Below, one piece after another: positions 46,177 to 56,184 of a stretch of 64,000 nucleotides of DNA. The stretch covers positions 992,001-1,056,000 of the forward strand of contig NZ_CP048021.1 in the NCBI RefSeq assembly GCF_010092505.1, given 5' to 3'. The position numbers were made by a program, and so were the translations under genes. The notes below the pieces were generated by a model that ran no database searches, had not been told where the DNA came from, and was given only the letters and a program-made list of their open reading frames with translations. Numbering within the stretch: the stretch's first letter is position 1; every line of letters begins with the position of its first letter. Source of the DNA: Virgibacillus sp. MSP4-1 (GTDB taxonomy: Bacteria; Bacillota; Bacilli; Bacillales; Alkalibacillaceae).

Positions 46177-47688
46177 TCAGATCTTTTCCTCAGCCAGTTC
46201 CCTCATCGTTCCGTTTTGCTTAAAATTCGTATGCCATGATAAGGCTTTTTCCAGCACATGCGGTGTCTGACCACCTCGGGAAAGAGCCTCATAATAATAT
46301 TCTCTTAATTGATCCCGATAGATAGGATGGGCACAATTTTCAATAATGAGTTCAACACGTTCTCTTGGTGCTAAACCGCGCAGGTCTGCGTAACCCTGCT
46401 CCGTTACTAAGACATCGACATCATGTTCCGTATGATCTACATGAGAAACAAATGGCACTACGCTTGAAATATCGCCACCCTTTGCGATTGACTTGGTAAC
46501 GAAAATTGCTAAACGGGCATTTCTGGCAAAATCACCAGACCCCCCTATGCCGTTCATCATTTTCGTACCTGTCACATGTGTAGAGTTGACATTCCCGTAA
46601 ATATCAAACTCTAATGCGGTATTAATAGATATAAGGCCGAGTCGGCGGATGATCTCTGGATGGTTGGATATTTCCTGCGGACGCATAATTAACTTATCAC
46701 GATAGTTCTCAAAGTTATCAAAGACTTTTTTCATTTTTTCTTCTGATAACGTAATGGAACAGCATGAAGCCATGTTGACTTTACCTGCATCAATGAGGTC
46801 AAAAACCGCATCCTGAAGGACTTCGGAATAAACTTCCAAATTCTCAAATTCAGATTGAACCATACCGTGCAGAACTGCATTGGCTACTGAACCTATCCCC
46901 GATTGTATAGGAGCAAGGCTTTTGGTAAGACGCTCTGCTTTAATCTCATTTCGTAAAAAAGTGATTAAATGATCCGCCATGATTTGGGTCTGATCATCAG
47001 GTTCAACGATTGTTGATGGTGAATCCGTCTGATTGGTAAAGACAATACCCTTAACTTTTTTAACATCGATAGGAATTCCTGCTGTACCAATTCGATCGCT
47101 TGGATCTGTTAGTGGAATTGGTGAACGTTCTCCCTGTTTTCCCAAACTGTATATATCATGAACCCCTTTTAATTTTTCCGATTGTGCGAGATTGATCTCT
47201 ATGATAATATTCCTCGCCTGCTCAGCAAAAATTTGTGAATTTCCAACCGATGTTGAAGGTATTATCATTCCATCCTCTATCGAAATCGCTTCCAAAATTG
47301 CATAATCTACAGCCTCTATTACATTCCCCCTAAGTAATTCAGCTGTATGGGAAAGATGGTGATCGACAAACAGGTGCTCCCCCTGATTAATTTTCTTCCG
47401 CATAGTCGGATCAGCTTGGAAAGGGAGTCGTTTTTGAATGATCCCGGCTTCTGCAAACATTTTATCAATATCAGAACCCAATGATGCACCCGTAAATACA
47501 TTCACTTTAAACGATTCGTTTTCCGCTCGTTTAACAAGCGCAGTCGGAACCGCTTTCACATCACCCGCACGAGTAAATCCACTCAGGCCAAGTGTCATTC
47601 CATCCTGTATCCATGTAGCCGCTTCCTCTGCCGAAACAACTTTTTCTTTTAGTTGTGAATCCTTAATGCGGTGGTAGTTGTTCCCCAC
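46177..47688 (-). CDS. Acetyl-CoA hydrolase / succinate CoA-transferase family protein
   Basis: This 503-residue enzyme handles acetyl-CoA, transferring CoA to succinate or hydrolysing it. The catalytic Glu is in NTALEFDIYGNVNSTHV, and the family mark GSGDFARNARLAIFV is present. The N-terminal domain reads DGMTLGLSGFTRAGDVK. GTG at 47688 follows AGGGGG. A LytTR regulator lies 126 bases upstream in the same direction. Function as a succinyl-CoA:acetate CoA-transferase or hydrolase remains to be told apart. Confidence 0.9.
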   Translation of the reverse strand: MGNNYHRIKDSQLKEKVVSAEEAATWIQDGMTLGLSGFTRAGDVKAVPTALVKRAENESFKVNVFTGASLGSDIDKMFAEAGIIQKRLPFQADPTMRKKINQGEHLFVDHHLSHTAELLRGNVIEAVDYAILEAISIEDGMIIPSTSVGNSQIFAEQARNIIIEINLAQSEKLKGVHDIYSLGKQGERSPIPLTDPSDRIGTAGIPIDVKKVKGIVFTNQTDSPSTIVEPDDQTQIMADHLITFLRNEIKAERLTKSLAPIQSGIGSVANAVLHGMVQSEFENLEVYSEVLQDAVFDLIDAGKVNMASCCSITLSEEKMKKVFDNFENYRDKLIMRPQEISNHPEIIRRLGLISINTALEFDIYGNVNSTHVTGTKMMNGIGGSGDFARNARLAIFVTKSIAKGGDISSVVPFVSHVDHTEHDVDVLVTEQGYADLRGLAPRERVELIIENCAHPIYRDQLREYYYEALSRGGQTPHVLEKALSWHTNFKQNGTMRELAEEKI

Positions 47689-47814
47689 AATATAACCCCC
47701 TTCATCTTAACTTTAAGAATATTTTAACTTATGAAAGGGTTTTATCTGGAGATTATGAAGAGAAACAGAAAAATTGTGTGTGAAAACACGAAAAGTTGAC
47801 GTAAGACAGAATAA

Positions 47815-48459
47815 TTAAAATCCCAACAGTTTTCTGAAATAACTGGAATATGATTGACTGACGGGAATAGTTGCACCATTTTTCATTTCCAGCACAAATG
47901 TAGAGTGCGTGTCGGGAAAAATCTCACGAATATGATGGACATTTACTATAAAAGAACGGTGACAGCGAATAAAAATTTCCCTTGGAAGAATGTACTCAAA
48001 TTCCTGTAATGCTTTATTATGAGTTCCGGCAAATTCGTCTGAATAGACATACGTTTTGCGGTCCCGCACCTCTACGAACATGACATCATGAAAAGGTATG
48101 GGCTTCCATCCATCCTGACTTTTTACGGTAATGACCGATTTTCCTTCTGTCAGCGCCGGGTAGATGGCGGTTACACAGCCTGCAATCTGTTCATTATCGA
48201 AATATGGAACAGCCATACCATGATAAGGGATACCAAAAACATTACGATCTATAAATTCTGAAACTTTTTGCCTGGATTGAAAGGCTTTATCAGCAATGGT
48301 CCCCTGTTTAATCGGGTCCCCTGGTTTGATTTTTAAATCGATTCGTTTACTGGGACGATAATATATATATTCTCTTGTATTGGATATCGCAATGGATACT
48401 TCATCGGAAAAAAGCTCTCCAAAAACATCTAATAATGAATCCATTGTCAGCTTCTCCAT
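47815..48459 (-). CDS. LytTR-type transcription regulator with sensory domain
   Basis: The 214-residue protein has an N-terminal domain (residues 1-110) like small-ligand sensory domains, ending in GIPYHGMAVPYFDNEQIAGCVTAIYP. A LytTR DNA-binding domain follows (FHDVMFVEVRDRKTYVY..., then LPREIFIRCHRSFIVNVHHIREIFPD). There is no response-regulator receiver. The CoA transferase gene follows it, and a cytochrome P450 gene diverges from it, so either may be its target. ATG is after GGGAGGC. Confidence 0.82.
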   Translation of the reverse strand: MEKLTMDSLLDVFGELFSDEVSIAISNTREYIYYRPSKRIDLKIKPGDPIKQGTIADKAFQSRQKVSEFIDRNVFGIPYHGMAVPYFDNEQIAGCVTAIYPALTEGKSVITVKSQDGWKPIPFHDVMFVEVRDRKTYVYSDEFAGTHNKALQEFEYILPREIFIRCHRSFIVNVHHIREIFPDTHSTFVLEMKNGATIPVSQSYSSYFRKLLGF

Positions 48460-48595
48460 AAATGCTGCCTCCCCAAAAGATGATTAAACGAAAGAATCTG
48501 TCGAATTCATTTCTTTTTTCAATTATAACGTAAAATACAGAGATTTTGGGAAACTTTAACCAATATGGACTACACAAAAAAGGAGTCGATATACC

Positions 48596-49852
48596 ATGGC
48601 ATCTAACGAAGAAATTCCCCATGAGGAGGGGCTGGACCACAGTATTGCTTTACTTCATGAAGGCTATCTGTTCATTAAGAATCGTGCCGACCAATTTAAA
48701 ACAGATCTATTTGAAACGAGGGTGCTTGGAAAAAAAGTGGTCTGTATGACCGGGCCGGAAGCGGCAAAAACATTTTATGATTCGGAACGTTTCCAGCGTA
48801 AGTGGGCAGCTCCTTACCGCATTCAACAATCCCTCTTCGGAGTAGGCGCCATACAGGGAATGGATGGACAAGCTCACTATCAAAGAAAGCAGCAGTTTCT
48901 TTCTCTTATGGATAAACGTAGTCAAGAACGATTAGCTGAAATGGTTACAAATGAACTCGAACACTCCCTGTCCCCATGGGAGAAAAAGAAACAGGTTCGA
49001 ATCTTTAAAGAAGTAAAAAACATTCTATGCCGTGTAGCCTGTCAATGGGCGAGTGTGCCTGTTAAAGAAGAAGACATCCATGAACTTGCTGATGATTTTA
49101 TATCTATGGTCTATGCTTTCGGTAGAGTAGGTCCTGAGCATTGGCAGGGAAGAACGGCCAGAAATAGAACGGAAGCTTGGATGGAAAATATCATCGAGGA
49201 TGTACGTTCCGGAAACATAGAGCCAGATGAATCGTCTGCTTTATATGTAATGGCAGTTCTTAAGGATGAAAAAGGTCAGTTTTTGTCTGCTAAAAAAGCT
49301 GCCATTGAACTTATAAATGTACTTAGACCCATCGTTGCCATTTCAACCTATATTACCTTTGCGGCTGTAGCTCTTCATGAACACCCTAAGATTAAGGAGC
49401 AGCTAAAAGAACACAATAGCAGAAATCTTGAAAGGTTCGTAAATGAAGTCCGGCGCTATTATCCTTTTGGCCCTTTTCTCGGCGCAAGAGTGAAAAAGGA
49501 CTTTTCCTGGAATAATTATACTTTTAAGAGAGGAACACTTGTTTTATTAGATATTTATGGGATGCATCATGATGAAAGATTTTGGAAAAATCCGAATCAA
49601 TTTGATCCGAATAACTTTAAAAATCGGGACAGGAATGACTACTCATATATTCCTCAAGGAGGTGGTGATCCGGGAAAAGGACACCGTTGTCCGGGAGAAG
49701 GAATAACTGTGGAAGTGATGAAGGCAGTTGTGAACTTTTTAGTAAACAATATGGAATATGATGTACCTGCTCAGGATTTCAATTATTCATTAGATGAGAT
49801 GCCTACTTTGCCTAAAAGCGGTTTCCTCATAACAAATGTGAAAAGACTATGA
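48596..49852 (+). CDS. cypC: Cytochrome P450 CYP152-type fatty acid peroxygenase
   Basis: The 418-residue protein resembles B. subtilis CYP152A1 (YbdT) along its whole length. CYP152 enzymes use hydrogen peroxide to hydroxylate fatty acids at alpha or beta carbons. The haem thiolate Cys is in KGHRCPGEGI, and LRPIVAIS has the Arg-Pro that replaces the acid-alcohol pair and salt-bridges the fatty acid carboxylate. The residue after GVGAI is Gln, as in hydroxylating enzymes, not His as in the OleT decarboxylase. ATG follows AAAGGAG. It is divergent from the LytTR gene. Confidence 0.93.
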   Translation: MASNEEIPHEEGLDHSIALLHEGYLFIKNRADQFKTDLFETRVLGKKVVCMTGPEAAKTFYDSERFQRKWAAPYRIQQSLFGVGAIQGMDGQAHYQRKQQFLSLMDKRSQERLAEMVTNELEHSLSPWEKKKQVRIFKEVKNILCRVACQWASVPVKEEDIHELADDFISMVYAFGRVGPEHWQGRTARNRTEAWMENIIEDVRSGNIEPDESSALYVMAVLKDEKGQFLSAKKAAIELINVLRPIVAISTYITFAAVALHEHPKIKEQLKEHNSRNLERFVNEVRRYYPFGPFLGARVKKDFSWNNYTFKRGTLVLLDIYGMHHDERFWKNPNQFDPNNFKNRDRNDYSYIPQGGGDPGKGHRCPGEGITVEVMKAVVNFLVNNMEYDVPAQDFNYSLDEMPTLPKSGFLITNVKRL

Positions 49853-49859
49853 AAATGAA

Positions 49860-49886
49860 TGGCTGGCTTATCAAAAATGCCAGCCA
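49860..49886. terminator. Hairpin between converging P450 and acetyltransferase genes
   Basis: TGGCTGGC / GCCAGCCA with an 11-base loop, without a strong T run in either direction. Confidence 0.5.
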
Positions 49887-49893
49887 CCTTGAA

Positions 49894-50685
49894 TTATCGG
49901 AACTCACTCATTACCCATTTTCCTATATCATGAAAGCCTAACCGTTTATAGATCTTTCCCGCTTCCGGATTATCATAAAAGAGGCATAGATGTTTCCCTT
50001 CACTCAACAGCTCTTTGCATAAAGCTGTCATACACGCACTGGCATATCCTCTTTTTTTATACTGGTCCAAAGTACATACGCCTATGACCATGGCTGATAG
50101 ACTATTTTCTGCGGTGGTCATTGCAGAAGATACCATTTTTTCTCCATCTTCAATATAAAAGGTACGTGATACACCTTCCTCCATATCTTTACGGATACTC
50201 TCCCCCTCAGGATCACGATTCTGAAAATCAGCAATATTGCGGTGAAGCTCAACAATACGTGGAATATCCGTAAGTTCAGCATTTTTCACTTGTACATCGG
50301 GAATTTGCATATGGTTTAAGGACTCACATTTTGCATAGTAGGTTTCTCTTACTCTTTCAGGTTTACGGATTAATTGGGAGAGAACCTGGTCCACAATAGT
50401 TGATATACCTGAGACCATCTTTTCCTCTCGTTTATCCTGATCAATAATAGCCGCGATTCCTTGTCTGTCAAAAGAATCCGGAGCATAGATAATGTAATTT
50501 TGGCGATAACGTAATAATACAGCACGAAAATATCCCTGTTCGTCAAAATCACCCCAGACATCCTGGAAATCTTCATCAAGACCATAGGCCTCCAAATCCC
50601 CAATCAGAAAAAGATTTTCTGCGGGGCTTTTTTTAATAAATTCCATACAAGCATGAAGATCTGCTTTTGACAGTTCGCGAATCAA
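49894..50685 (-). CDS. GNAT acetyltransferase with N-terminal extension
   Basis: The 263-residue protein has a first domain beginning ELSKADLHACMEFIKKSPAENLFLIGDLE and a second GNAT domain with the acetyl-CoA loop VCTLDQYKKRGYASACMTALCKELL. YDNPEAGKIYKRLGFHDIG completes the pattern. The TTG start follows GGAGGGG. The substrate is unknown; the two-domain form resembles several uncharacterised Bacillus acetyltransferases. Confidence 0.8.
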   Translation of the reverse strand: MIRELSKADLHACMEFIKKSPAENLFLIGDLEAYGLDEDFQDVWGDFDEQGYFRAVLLRYRQNYIIYAPDSFDRQGIAAIIDQDKREEKMVSGISTIVDQVLSQLIRKPERVRETYYAKCESLNHMQIPDVQVKNAELTDIPRIVELHRNIADFQNRDPEGESIRKDMEEGVSRTFYIEDGEKMVSSAMTTAENSLSAMVIGVCTLDQYKKRGYASACMTALCKELLSEGKHLCLFYDNPEAGKIYKRLGFHDIGKWVMSEFR

Positions 50686-50838
50686 GCAATCCCCTCCCCC
50701 TATAAAATATTGAAATTGAGTATATATTACCAGAATTTATATATTTTACAAAAAGAATTTTATTTTACTGTTAATGGAGTATAAGTAAAAGGATTATACA
50801 AAAAATAAATGAAAAAATCACTTAATGAGGGAAGAATA

Positions 50839-51312
50839 TTGAAGGAATTTTTAATTGCTGTGAATGTTTCACTCCTGTTATTAATTGCATCGATAAGTAC
50901 GAAGAAAACATTAAATATACTGGAAAACAGTTTTCTATATTTAGTCCTTGTATTTTTTGTAACAGGATATACAGCTGTTTATTATATTAATTTAAAGCTC
51001 TGGTCAGTTGCTGATGATCCCCAATTGTTCCTGATTTTGCGGTTATATGAAGTGGTAATGATTCCGGTATTATGTTTATGGTACTTTAACTTGTTAGAAG
51101 TTTGTAAAAGCTGGGGATCTAAGGGTGTCCTTACTACTTTTATGACAGGTATTCTGGGAATGGTACAATTAGTCATGACAAATTGGGGAGTTATACAGTA
51201 TAAAAACTGGCAATTCTGGCAGTCCATTGTAACATTTCTCGTCCTGTTACTGGTGGTACGCATGCTGCATGTATGGTTTCAATCAAAACTTCTAAAGGAA
51301 GGAATCAAATGA
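50839..51312 (+). CDS. Integral membrane protein, partner of the CBO0543-family gene
   Basis: Four or so hydrophobic helices fill the protein, with an acidic region ADDPQLFLILRLYE near the middle. TTG at 50839 follows GAGGGAAGA; ATG at 50809 has no ribosome site, giving a slightly longer alternative. The stop codon overlaps the next ATG by four bases, so the two membrane proteins are co-translated. I do not recognise this one with confidence. Confidence 0.65.
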   Translation: MKEFLIAVNVSLLLLIASISTKKTLNILENSFLYLVLVFFVTGYTAVYYINLKLWSVADDPQLFLILRLYEVVMIPVLCLWYFNLLEVCKSWGSKGVLTTFMTGILGMVQLVMTNWGVIQYKNWQFWQSIVTFLVLLLVVRMLHVWFQSKLLKEGIK

Positions 51313-51818
51313 CTTTACCAGAACATTTCGATCAAAATGAATGGTTTGTACTTACAGGAGTTATCCTGTCTTATCTGCTGGTCTATTTATTGCCCAGGCG
51401 TTTTCCTATAAGTGTTATGATTCTGGTTATGCTGTTTGCTATTGTTTGTGCACGATTTCTGGATCATATGATGGCTGCACCTTCTATTGATTTATATGAC
51501 ATTATGGATAAAGGCAGCTATGAGCTGTTTGATTTAGTACTTTATTCTTTTTACGCTCCCTTTGCCTACTTATATATCTTCTTATTTGATAAGTTTAAAA
51601 TTAAAGGAATTTGGACGGGACTGTATATTCTAATCTGGTCTCTCATCGCAATTGGTTTCGAGAGGGTTAATATGTATTTGGGTGTATTTCATTACCATGG
51701 GTGGAAGGTTGCGTATTCTTTTCCTGTATACTTGGCTGTTCAGAGTCTTACATTGCTGTTTTTCTTATATATTCAGCATCATTATAACCATCTGAAATCA
51801 AAACAGAAGGAATCGTGA
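51309..51818 (+). CDS. CBO0543-family membrane protein
   Basis: The 169-residue protein has five predicted helices and the family-like segments RRFPISVMILVMLFAIVCARFLDHMMA and GFERVNMYLGVFHYHGWK. Function is unknown; in spore formers some members are expressed during sporulation. ATG at 51309 follows AAGGAAGG and overlaps the previous stop. Confidence 0.72.
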   Translation: MTLPEHFDQNEWFVLTGVILSYLLVYLLPRRFPISVMILVMLFAIVCARFLDHMMAAPSIDLYDIMDKGSYELFDLVLYSFYAPFAYLYIFLFDKFKIKGIWTGLYILIWSLIAIGFERVNMYLGVFHYHGWKVAYSFPVYLAVQSLTLLFFLYIQHHYNHLKSKQKES

Positions 51819-51831
51819 ACGATTCCTTCTG
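51804..51831. repeat. Perfect 12-bp inverted repeat over the stop codon
   Basis: CAGAAGGAATCG / CGATTCCTTCTG with a TGAA loop covers the TGA stop at 51816-51818. There is no T run, so termination is uncertain. Confidence 0.6.
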
Positions 51832-51922
51832 TGACAGTAAGGGAAAAAGTATACCTATTTCAGCAGGTATATATGGTAAAACTAAGGTTTCTGCTCATGC
51901 AGGGACACTTTGTCTTACATCC

Positions 51923-52219
51923 CTAATTTGTTTTTTCTATTAATTCCAGGTGATAGTCCCCAACCTCACCTTCATGATATAAATTATTGATGGAGGTCGA
52001 GTACTTGGAAATCGAAGCCTGTAATTGCAGATTTTCTTCAGGGATTTTTACCGTAAAGTCATTTTCATAAAGCTTGGTTGTTACCTGATGATAATCATCA
52101 CTCGTTACTTTGAAATCAATGATAACTTTACGAAGCTGTTTATCCCCGGTTAGAATCCATTCTTGTTGTAAAGATTCAGCCTTTATTCTTAAATCATCAA
52201 GTATGATTTCTGACATCAT
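51923..52219 (-). CDS. DUF3219 protein (YkvR-like)
   Basis: The 98-residue protein has the DUF3219 pattern, with EIILDDLRIKAESLQQEW at the start and KLYENDFTVKIPEENLQLQASI in the centre, and appears cytoplasmic. Function unknown. ATG follows AGGAGTGAAGC, with a second ATG three bases later. Confidence 0.72.
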   Translation of the reverse strand: MMSEIILDDLRIKAESLQQEWILTGDKQLRKVIIDFKVTSDDYHQVTTKLYENDFTVKIPEENLQLQASISKYSTSINNLYHEGEVGDYHLELIEKTN

Positions 52220-52274
52220 GCTTCACTCCTATCTTATTAGTTATTATAAGCTGTTTAATAGTACATCACAAACA

Positions 52275-52311
52275 AAAGACTGACCCGTAAAAACAACTCG
52301 GGTCAGTCTTT
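52275..52311 (-). terminator. Terminator after clpE
   Basis: AAAGACTGACCCG / CGGGTCAGTCTTT perfect 13-bp stem, followed by TTGTTTGT on the minus strand. Confidence 0.82.
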
Positions 52312-52314
52312 GTC

Positions 52315-54444
52315 TTATTGCACGACGATTTCATTATCTTTTACTGTGACCATAAGCTGATCTGTTTCTTCCTCTTCAAGTAACACATCGGCTATTTTAT
52401 CTTCTAATTGCTCCTGAATTACCCGGCGCAATGGACGGGCACCAAAGGCTGGATGGTAGCCAAGCTCAATGAGTTTTTCTTTAGCCGCTTGATCAATCTC
52501 AATATTGATATGCTGTTCCTCAAGCTGATTTTTTACATCTGTAAGCATTAAATCAAGAATATCTAATAGATGATCCTTTTCTAATTGATTAAACTCTACG
52601 ATTGAGTCGAAACGATTAAGGAATTCAGGTTTAAAGTAAGAACCAAGAGATTCGAGAATATGACTTTCCTTTTCCATATCTTCGCCTACTGTATTAAAGC
52701 CAACAGTAACCTTTTTATCTGTTACCCCCGCATTACTGGTCATAATTAATACAGCATCCTTAAAGCTAACGGTTCTTCCCTGACTATCTGTCAGACGACC
52801 GTCCTCCATAATCTGCAGGAACATATGCTGCACATCAGGGTGTGCTTTTTCAATTTCATCAAGCAGAATAATGCTATATGGGTTGCGACGAACCTGCTCT
52901 GTTAATTGCCCGGCTTCATCATGGCCAACATAGCCAGGAGGTGAACCGATAAGTTTTGAGACCGAGTGTTTTTCCATATATTCACTCATGTCCAGACGAA
53001 TCATGGAATCTTTTGAGCCAAAGATTTCTTCGGCGAGTGATTTTGAAAGTTCTGTTTTACCTACACCGGTTGGTCCTACAAAAAGGAAAGAACCGATTGG
53101 ACGATACTTGGATTTCAAACCTGCACGACTGCGGCGAATCGCTTTGGCCACTTTTTGTACAGCCTCATCCTGACCAATGACTTTTGACTGTAAATTCTTT
53201 TCAAGATGCTTCATCTTTTCTTTCTCATTTTCCTGAAGCTTACCTACCGGAATACCTGTTTTTGCTTCAATCAGACTCGTGATAAAGGCCTGATCAACAA
53301 CACCAGCTTCTTCCTTTCCATCTTCAAGCTGTTTTTCCAACTCTGCTTCCTGGTCACGTAATTTTGCAGCATCTTCATAACGTTCCTCATTCGTTGCCTG
53401 ATCTTTTTGTTTACGAACTGCATTTATTTTCTTTTGAATAGCTGTTTTTTCTGTTCCTTCAGATAGTAAATTTACCTTTGATCCAGCCTCATCTAACAAA
53501 TCAATCGCTTTATCCGGGAGGAATCGATCCTGAATATAACGATCAGAAAGCTTCACACTGGCTTCCAACGCTTCATCGGTAAATTTAACCTGATGATAGT
53601 CCTCATAACGGGATTTAAGACCATTTAATATTTCCATCGTTGCCTCAGGCGTTGGTTCTTCTACCATTACTGGCTGGAATCGTCTTTCAAGCGCAGGATC
53701 TTTTTCAATTTGCCTGTATTCTTTCAGGGTTGTTGCTCCGATTACCTGCAATTCTCCACGGGCAAGTGCAGGTTTCAGGATGTTACCTGCATCCATGGAT
53801 CCTTCAGCTGAACCGGCACCAACAATCTGGTGAACTTCATCAATAAACAGAATGACATTTTGCCGGGATTGCAGCTCCTGAATGATGGATTTCATTCGTT
53901 CTTCAAAGGAGCCTCTGACTCCTGTGCCAGCAGTCAGAGATGATACATCCATAACATATACTTCTTTATCCAATAATTTAGAAGGTACGTCTCCTTCTGC
54001 CATTTTCAGGGCCAGTCCTTCTGCAATCGCTGTTTTACCTACACCTGCTTCTCCGATAAGGACAGGATTATTCTTGTTACGCCTATTTAAGATTTCAATC
54101 ACACGTTCAACTTCTTTGTCTCGTCCAATTACCGGATCAATGTTACCGTTTCTGGCCTGGTCGGTCACATTCCGGCCAAATTGATCAAGAACACCATTTC
54201 CACCAGTACTTTGTGTTTGTGAATAAGTTGGCTGTTTCATACCAAAGGCTGCTCCATTCTCCTTACCTATTCCCTTAAATAGATCATCAAATGGGAATCC
54301 CATTCCTCCACCGGATGGAATATTGTATTTCGCTTTTTCCTGTTCAAAGCATGATGTACACATTTTAATATTTTTCTTTTCATTATTCATTTGCGTATAA
54401 ACATTAATCTTTGCTTGATTTTGCTGACAAATATCACAAAGCAT
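52315..54444 (-). CDS. clpE: ATP-dependent Clp protease ATP-binding subunit ClpE
   Basis: ClpE is a heat-induced HSP100 unfoldase that works with ClpP. The 709-residue protein begins with a zinc finger (CDICQQNQ ... CTSCFEQ), the ClpE hallmark. Two AAA+ modules have Walker [14 protein letters not shown] and [13 protein letters not shown], and a coiled-coil (UVR-like) segment lies between them ([34 protein letters not shown]). [13 protein letters not shown] is the second Walker B. ATG follows GAGGAGG. The promoter has two CtsR boxes. Confidence 0.95.
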   Translation of the reverse strand: MLCDICQQNQAKINVYTQMNNEKKNIKMCTSCFEQEKAKYNIPSGGGMGFPFDDLFKGIGKENGAAFGMKQPTYSQTQSTGGNGVLDQFGRNVTDQARNGNIDPVIGRDKEVERVIEILNRRNKNNPVLIGEAGVGKTAIAEGLALKMAEGDVPSKLLDKEVYVMDVSSLTAGTGVRGSFEERMKSIIQELQSRQNVILFIDEVHQIVGAGSAEGSMDAGNILKPALARGELQVIGATTLKEYRQIEKDPALERRFQPVMVEEPTPEATMEILNGLKSRYEDYHQVKFTDEALEASVKLSDRYIQDRFLPDKAIDLLDEAGSKVNLLSEGTEKTAIQKKINAVRKQKDQATNEERYEDAAKLRDQEAELEKQLEDGKEEAGVVDQAFITSLIEAKTGIPVGKLQENEKEKMKHLEKNLQSKVIGQDEAVQKVAKAIRRSRAGLKSKYRPIGSFLFVGPTGVGKTELSKSLAEEIFGSKDSMIRLDMSEYMEKHSVSKLIGSPPGYVGHDEAGQLTEQVRRNPYSIILLDEIEKAHPDVQHMFLQIMEDGRLTDSQGRTVSFKDAVLIMTSNAGVTDKKVTVGFNTVGEDMEKESHILESLGSYFKPEFLNRFDSIVEFNQLEKDHLLDILDLMLTDVKNQLEEQHINIEIDQAAKEKLIELGYHPAFGARPLRRVIQEQLEDKIADVLLEEEETDQLMVTVKDNEIVVQ

Positions 54445-54474
54445 TCATAAAACCTCCTCTTGAGATTTTTATTC

Positions 54475-54530
54475 TTTGACCTTTTTTGACCTTACATTTT
54501 CATTATAATTTGACCTTCTTTGACTTTCAA
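54475..54530 (-). promoter_or_regulatory. clpE promoter flanked by two CtsR operators
   Basis: The minus strand has -35 TTGAAA (54530-54525) and -10 TATAAT (54507-54502) with a 17-base spacer. CtsR heptad repeats flank it: GGTCAAAAAAGGTCAAA (54491-54475), the exact consensus, and AGTCAAAGAAGGTCAAA (54525-54509), with one mismatch. The second lies in the spacer up to the -35 box, the first just downstream of the start point. Confidence 0.92.
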
Positions 54531-54695
54531 GATATTTGTTTATGGAAATTTGTGTGTATTTAACGATTGGTTTTATAAATCGGACATTATAGGCCGCTAT
54601 TAATAAACTGATTTTTTAGAAGAAAACTAGTGATAAGACAAATGTGCCTGTGATACGATGATATAGGTCATCAGTTAAGGAAGAGGGTTTTTATA

Positions 54696-55316
54696 ATGAC
54701 TTGGGAGATTTTTAATGCGATTGGAACCATAGCTTTTGCTATCAGTGGAGCTATCGTAGCATTGGAAGAGGATTATGATATTTTAGGAGTTTATGTTTTA
54801 GGCATGGTTACGGCTTTTGGGGGCGGAACTACCCGAAACCTGTTGATCGGTGTACCAGTATCGGAAATCTGGGATCAGGGGCCACTTTTTATGATGGCTA
54901 TTTTTATTATAACAATTGTCTTTTTGTTTCCTTCAGGGGCACTGAAACATTGGGGAAGGTGGGGCACACTCACGGATGCCATAGGTCTTTCTACTTTCGC
55001 GATCTTAGGTGCCATGCATGCAACAGAAATGAACCATCCTTTAAGTGCAATTATTATGGCTGCATTACTTACAGGAAGTGGTGGCGGGATTATCCGTGAT
55101 TTACTTGCTGGGAGAAAACCATCTGTACTAAGAGAGGATATTTATGGTGCGTGGGCTATGCTTGCAGGCTTACTGATTGGTATAGATATGGTAAACCAGA
55201 CATGGGGGCTATACCTCTTGTTTATTGCAGTTGTTACCCTCCGAATGCTTACTGTAAAGTATGGCTGGAAGCTCCCCCGCAGACAGTTTACAGATCAAAA
55301 GAAACCTCATATGTAG
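54696..55316 (+). CDS. TRIC-type trimeric intracellular cation channel family protein (YvgT-like)
   Basis: The 206-residue protein has seven hydrophobic helices and two repeats of the UPF0126 pattern, GMVTAFGGGTTRNLLIGVPV and ALLTGSGGGIIRDLLAGRKP. Bacterial TRIC-like members conduct K+ and other monovalent cations. The glycine-rich loops form the pore. ATG follows AGGAAGAGGG. It is convergent with a DUF3889 gene. Confidence 0.85.
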   Translation: MTWEIFNAIGTIAFAISGAIVALEEDYDILGVYVLGMVTAFGGGTTRNLLIGVPVSEIWDQGPLFMMAIFIITIVFLFPSGALKHWGRWGTLTDAIGLSTFAILGAMHATEMNHPLSAIIMAALLTGSGGGIIRDLLAGRKPSVLREDIYGAWAMLAGLLIGIDMVNQTWGLYLLFIAVVTLRMLTVKYGWKLPRRQFTDQKKPHM

Positions 55317-55317
55317 T

Positions 55318-55348
55318 GAAGCTTGATTCCTGGATGAATCAAGCCTTT
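55318..55348. terminator. Bidirectional terminator
   Basis: GCTTGATTC / GAATCAAGC with a 6-base loop, followed by T-rich sequence on the plus strand. Confidence 0.6.
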
Positions 55349-55355
55349 ACTTATT

Positions 55356-55997
55356 CTAAATTTCCTTTATATCAAACGACACAACACGGTCTGTGTTTGG
55401 GTTATAGACAACAGTACCACGAATGGTTATCGATTCCTGCGGAGACTGTAAAAAATAATCATACACTTCTCTCGTTTGATTATTCGTTATCGATGTTTTT
55501 TCCACGGATTGATATTCGGTTACTTTATAGTTAGGATAGGCCGTCTGCGTTACTTCTAACAGATACTTTCCCCATTTTTCCTGTTCCAGTTGAGGTGAAG
55601 GCGTTATTTGAATGTTCAGAACACCTATCTGAGGATTTACCCCTAAAGCTTCAAAGGCTCTCCTGTGAAGATTAATACGATTAGATGGATATCCTTGAAC
55701 AGTATCCACTACAGTTACGATAATCTCCCGTTGATTATTGGGATTTGTAATTTTTAACATTTGACCACAGCGGTATGGGGCATTCTGACTGACAGCTGCC
55801 GTCATATATTCATTAGTAGACCATGGAATCCCACACTTGGTAACCTGCCCCCCCGTTGTCCAGGTAGCCTGCCCCTGTATGCTTTGCTGTCTATATGCGT
55901 CCACAGCTGGAAACTGCGATTTCGGAAGCGGATGGTACGTATATGGATGAAACGAGTAGATGTTTTGCCCATACCCATAATAGTCGTTTATAAACAT
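55356..55997 (-). CDS. DUF3889-containing secreted or surface DPBB-like protein
   Basis: The 213-residue protein combines a double-psi beta barrel-like part (residues 45-140; GQATWTTGGQVTKCGIPW, IVTVVDTVQGYPSNRINLHRRAFEALG) similar to RlpA/expansin folds with a C-terminal DUF3889-like part (KWGKYLLEVTQTAYPNYKVTEY ... IRGTVVYNPNTDRVVSFDIK). There is no signal peptide at the chosen ATG (55997, after GGAGGAGAG); spore-coat targeting is possible but not shown. Confidence 0.75.
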   Translation of the reverse strand: MFINDYYGYGQNIYSFHPYTYHPLPKSQFPAVDAYRQQSIQGQATWTTGGQVTKCGIPWSTNEYMTAAVSQNAPYRCGQMLKITNPNNQREIIVTVVDTVQGYPSNRINLHRRAFEALGVNPQIGVLNIQITPSPQLEQEKWGKYLLEVTQTAYPNYKVTEYQSVEKTSITNNQTREVYDYFLQSPQESITIRGTVVYNPNTDRVVSFDIKEI

Positions 55998-56144
55998 ACT
56001 CTCTCCTCCTGTCATAAGTCTTACACTCAATGATAGTGTATGTACCCAGGAGGCTAAATTGTGATTGTAATTTAACAAGGAACACAAAATTGACAGCTGG
56101 ACGTGGCTGTATCTAGTTTGATTTAATCATTCTCCAGACGTTCA

Positions 56145-56177
56145 ATTCCCCAGATACAAGGCATGTACCTGGGGAAT
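56145..56177. repeat. Inverted repeat between two genes
   Basis: ATTCCCCAG / CTGGGGAAT with a 15-base interior lies just beyond the redoxin gene. There is no T run, so termination is not certain. Confidence 0.5.
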
Positions 56178-56184
56178 GATCATG

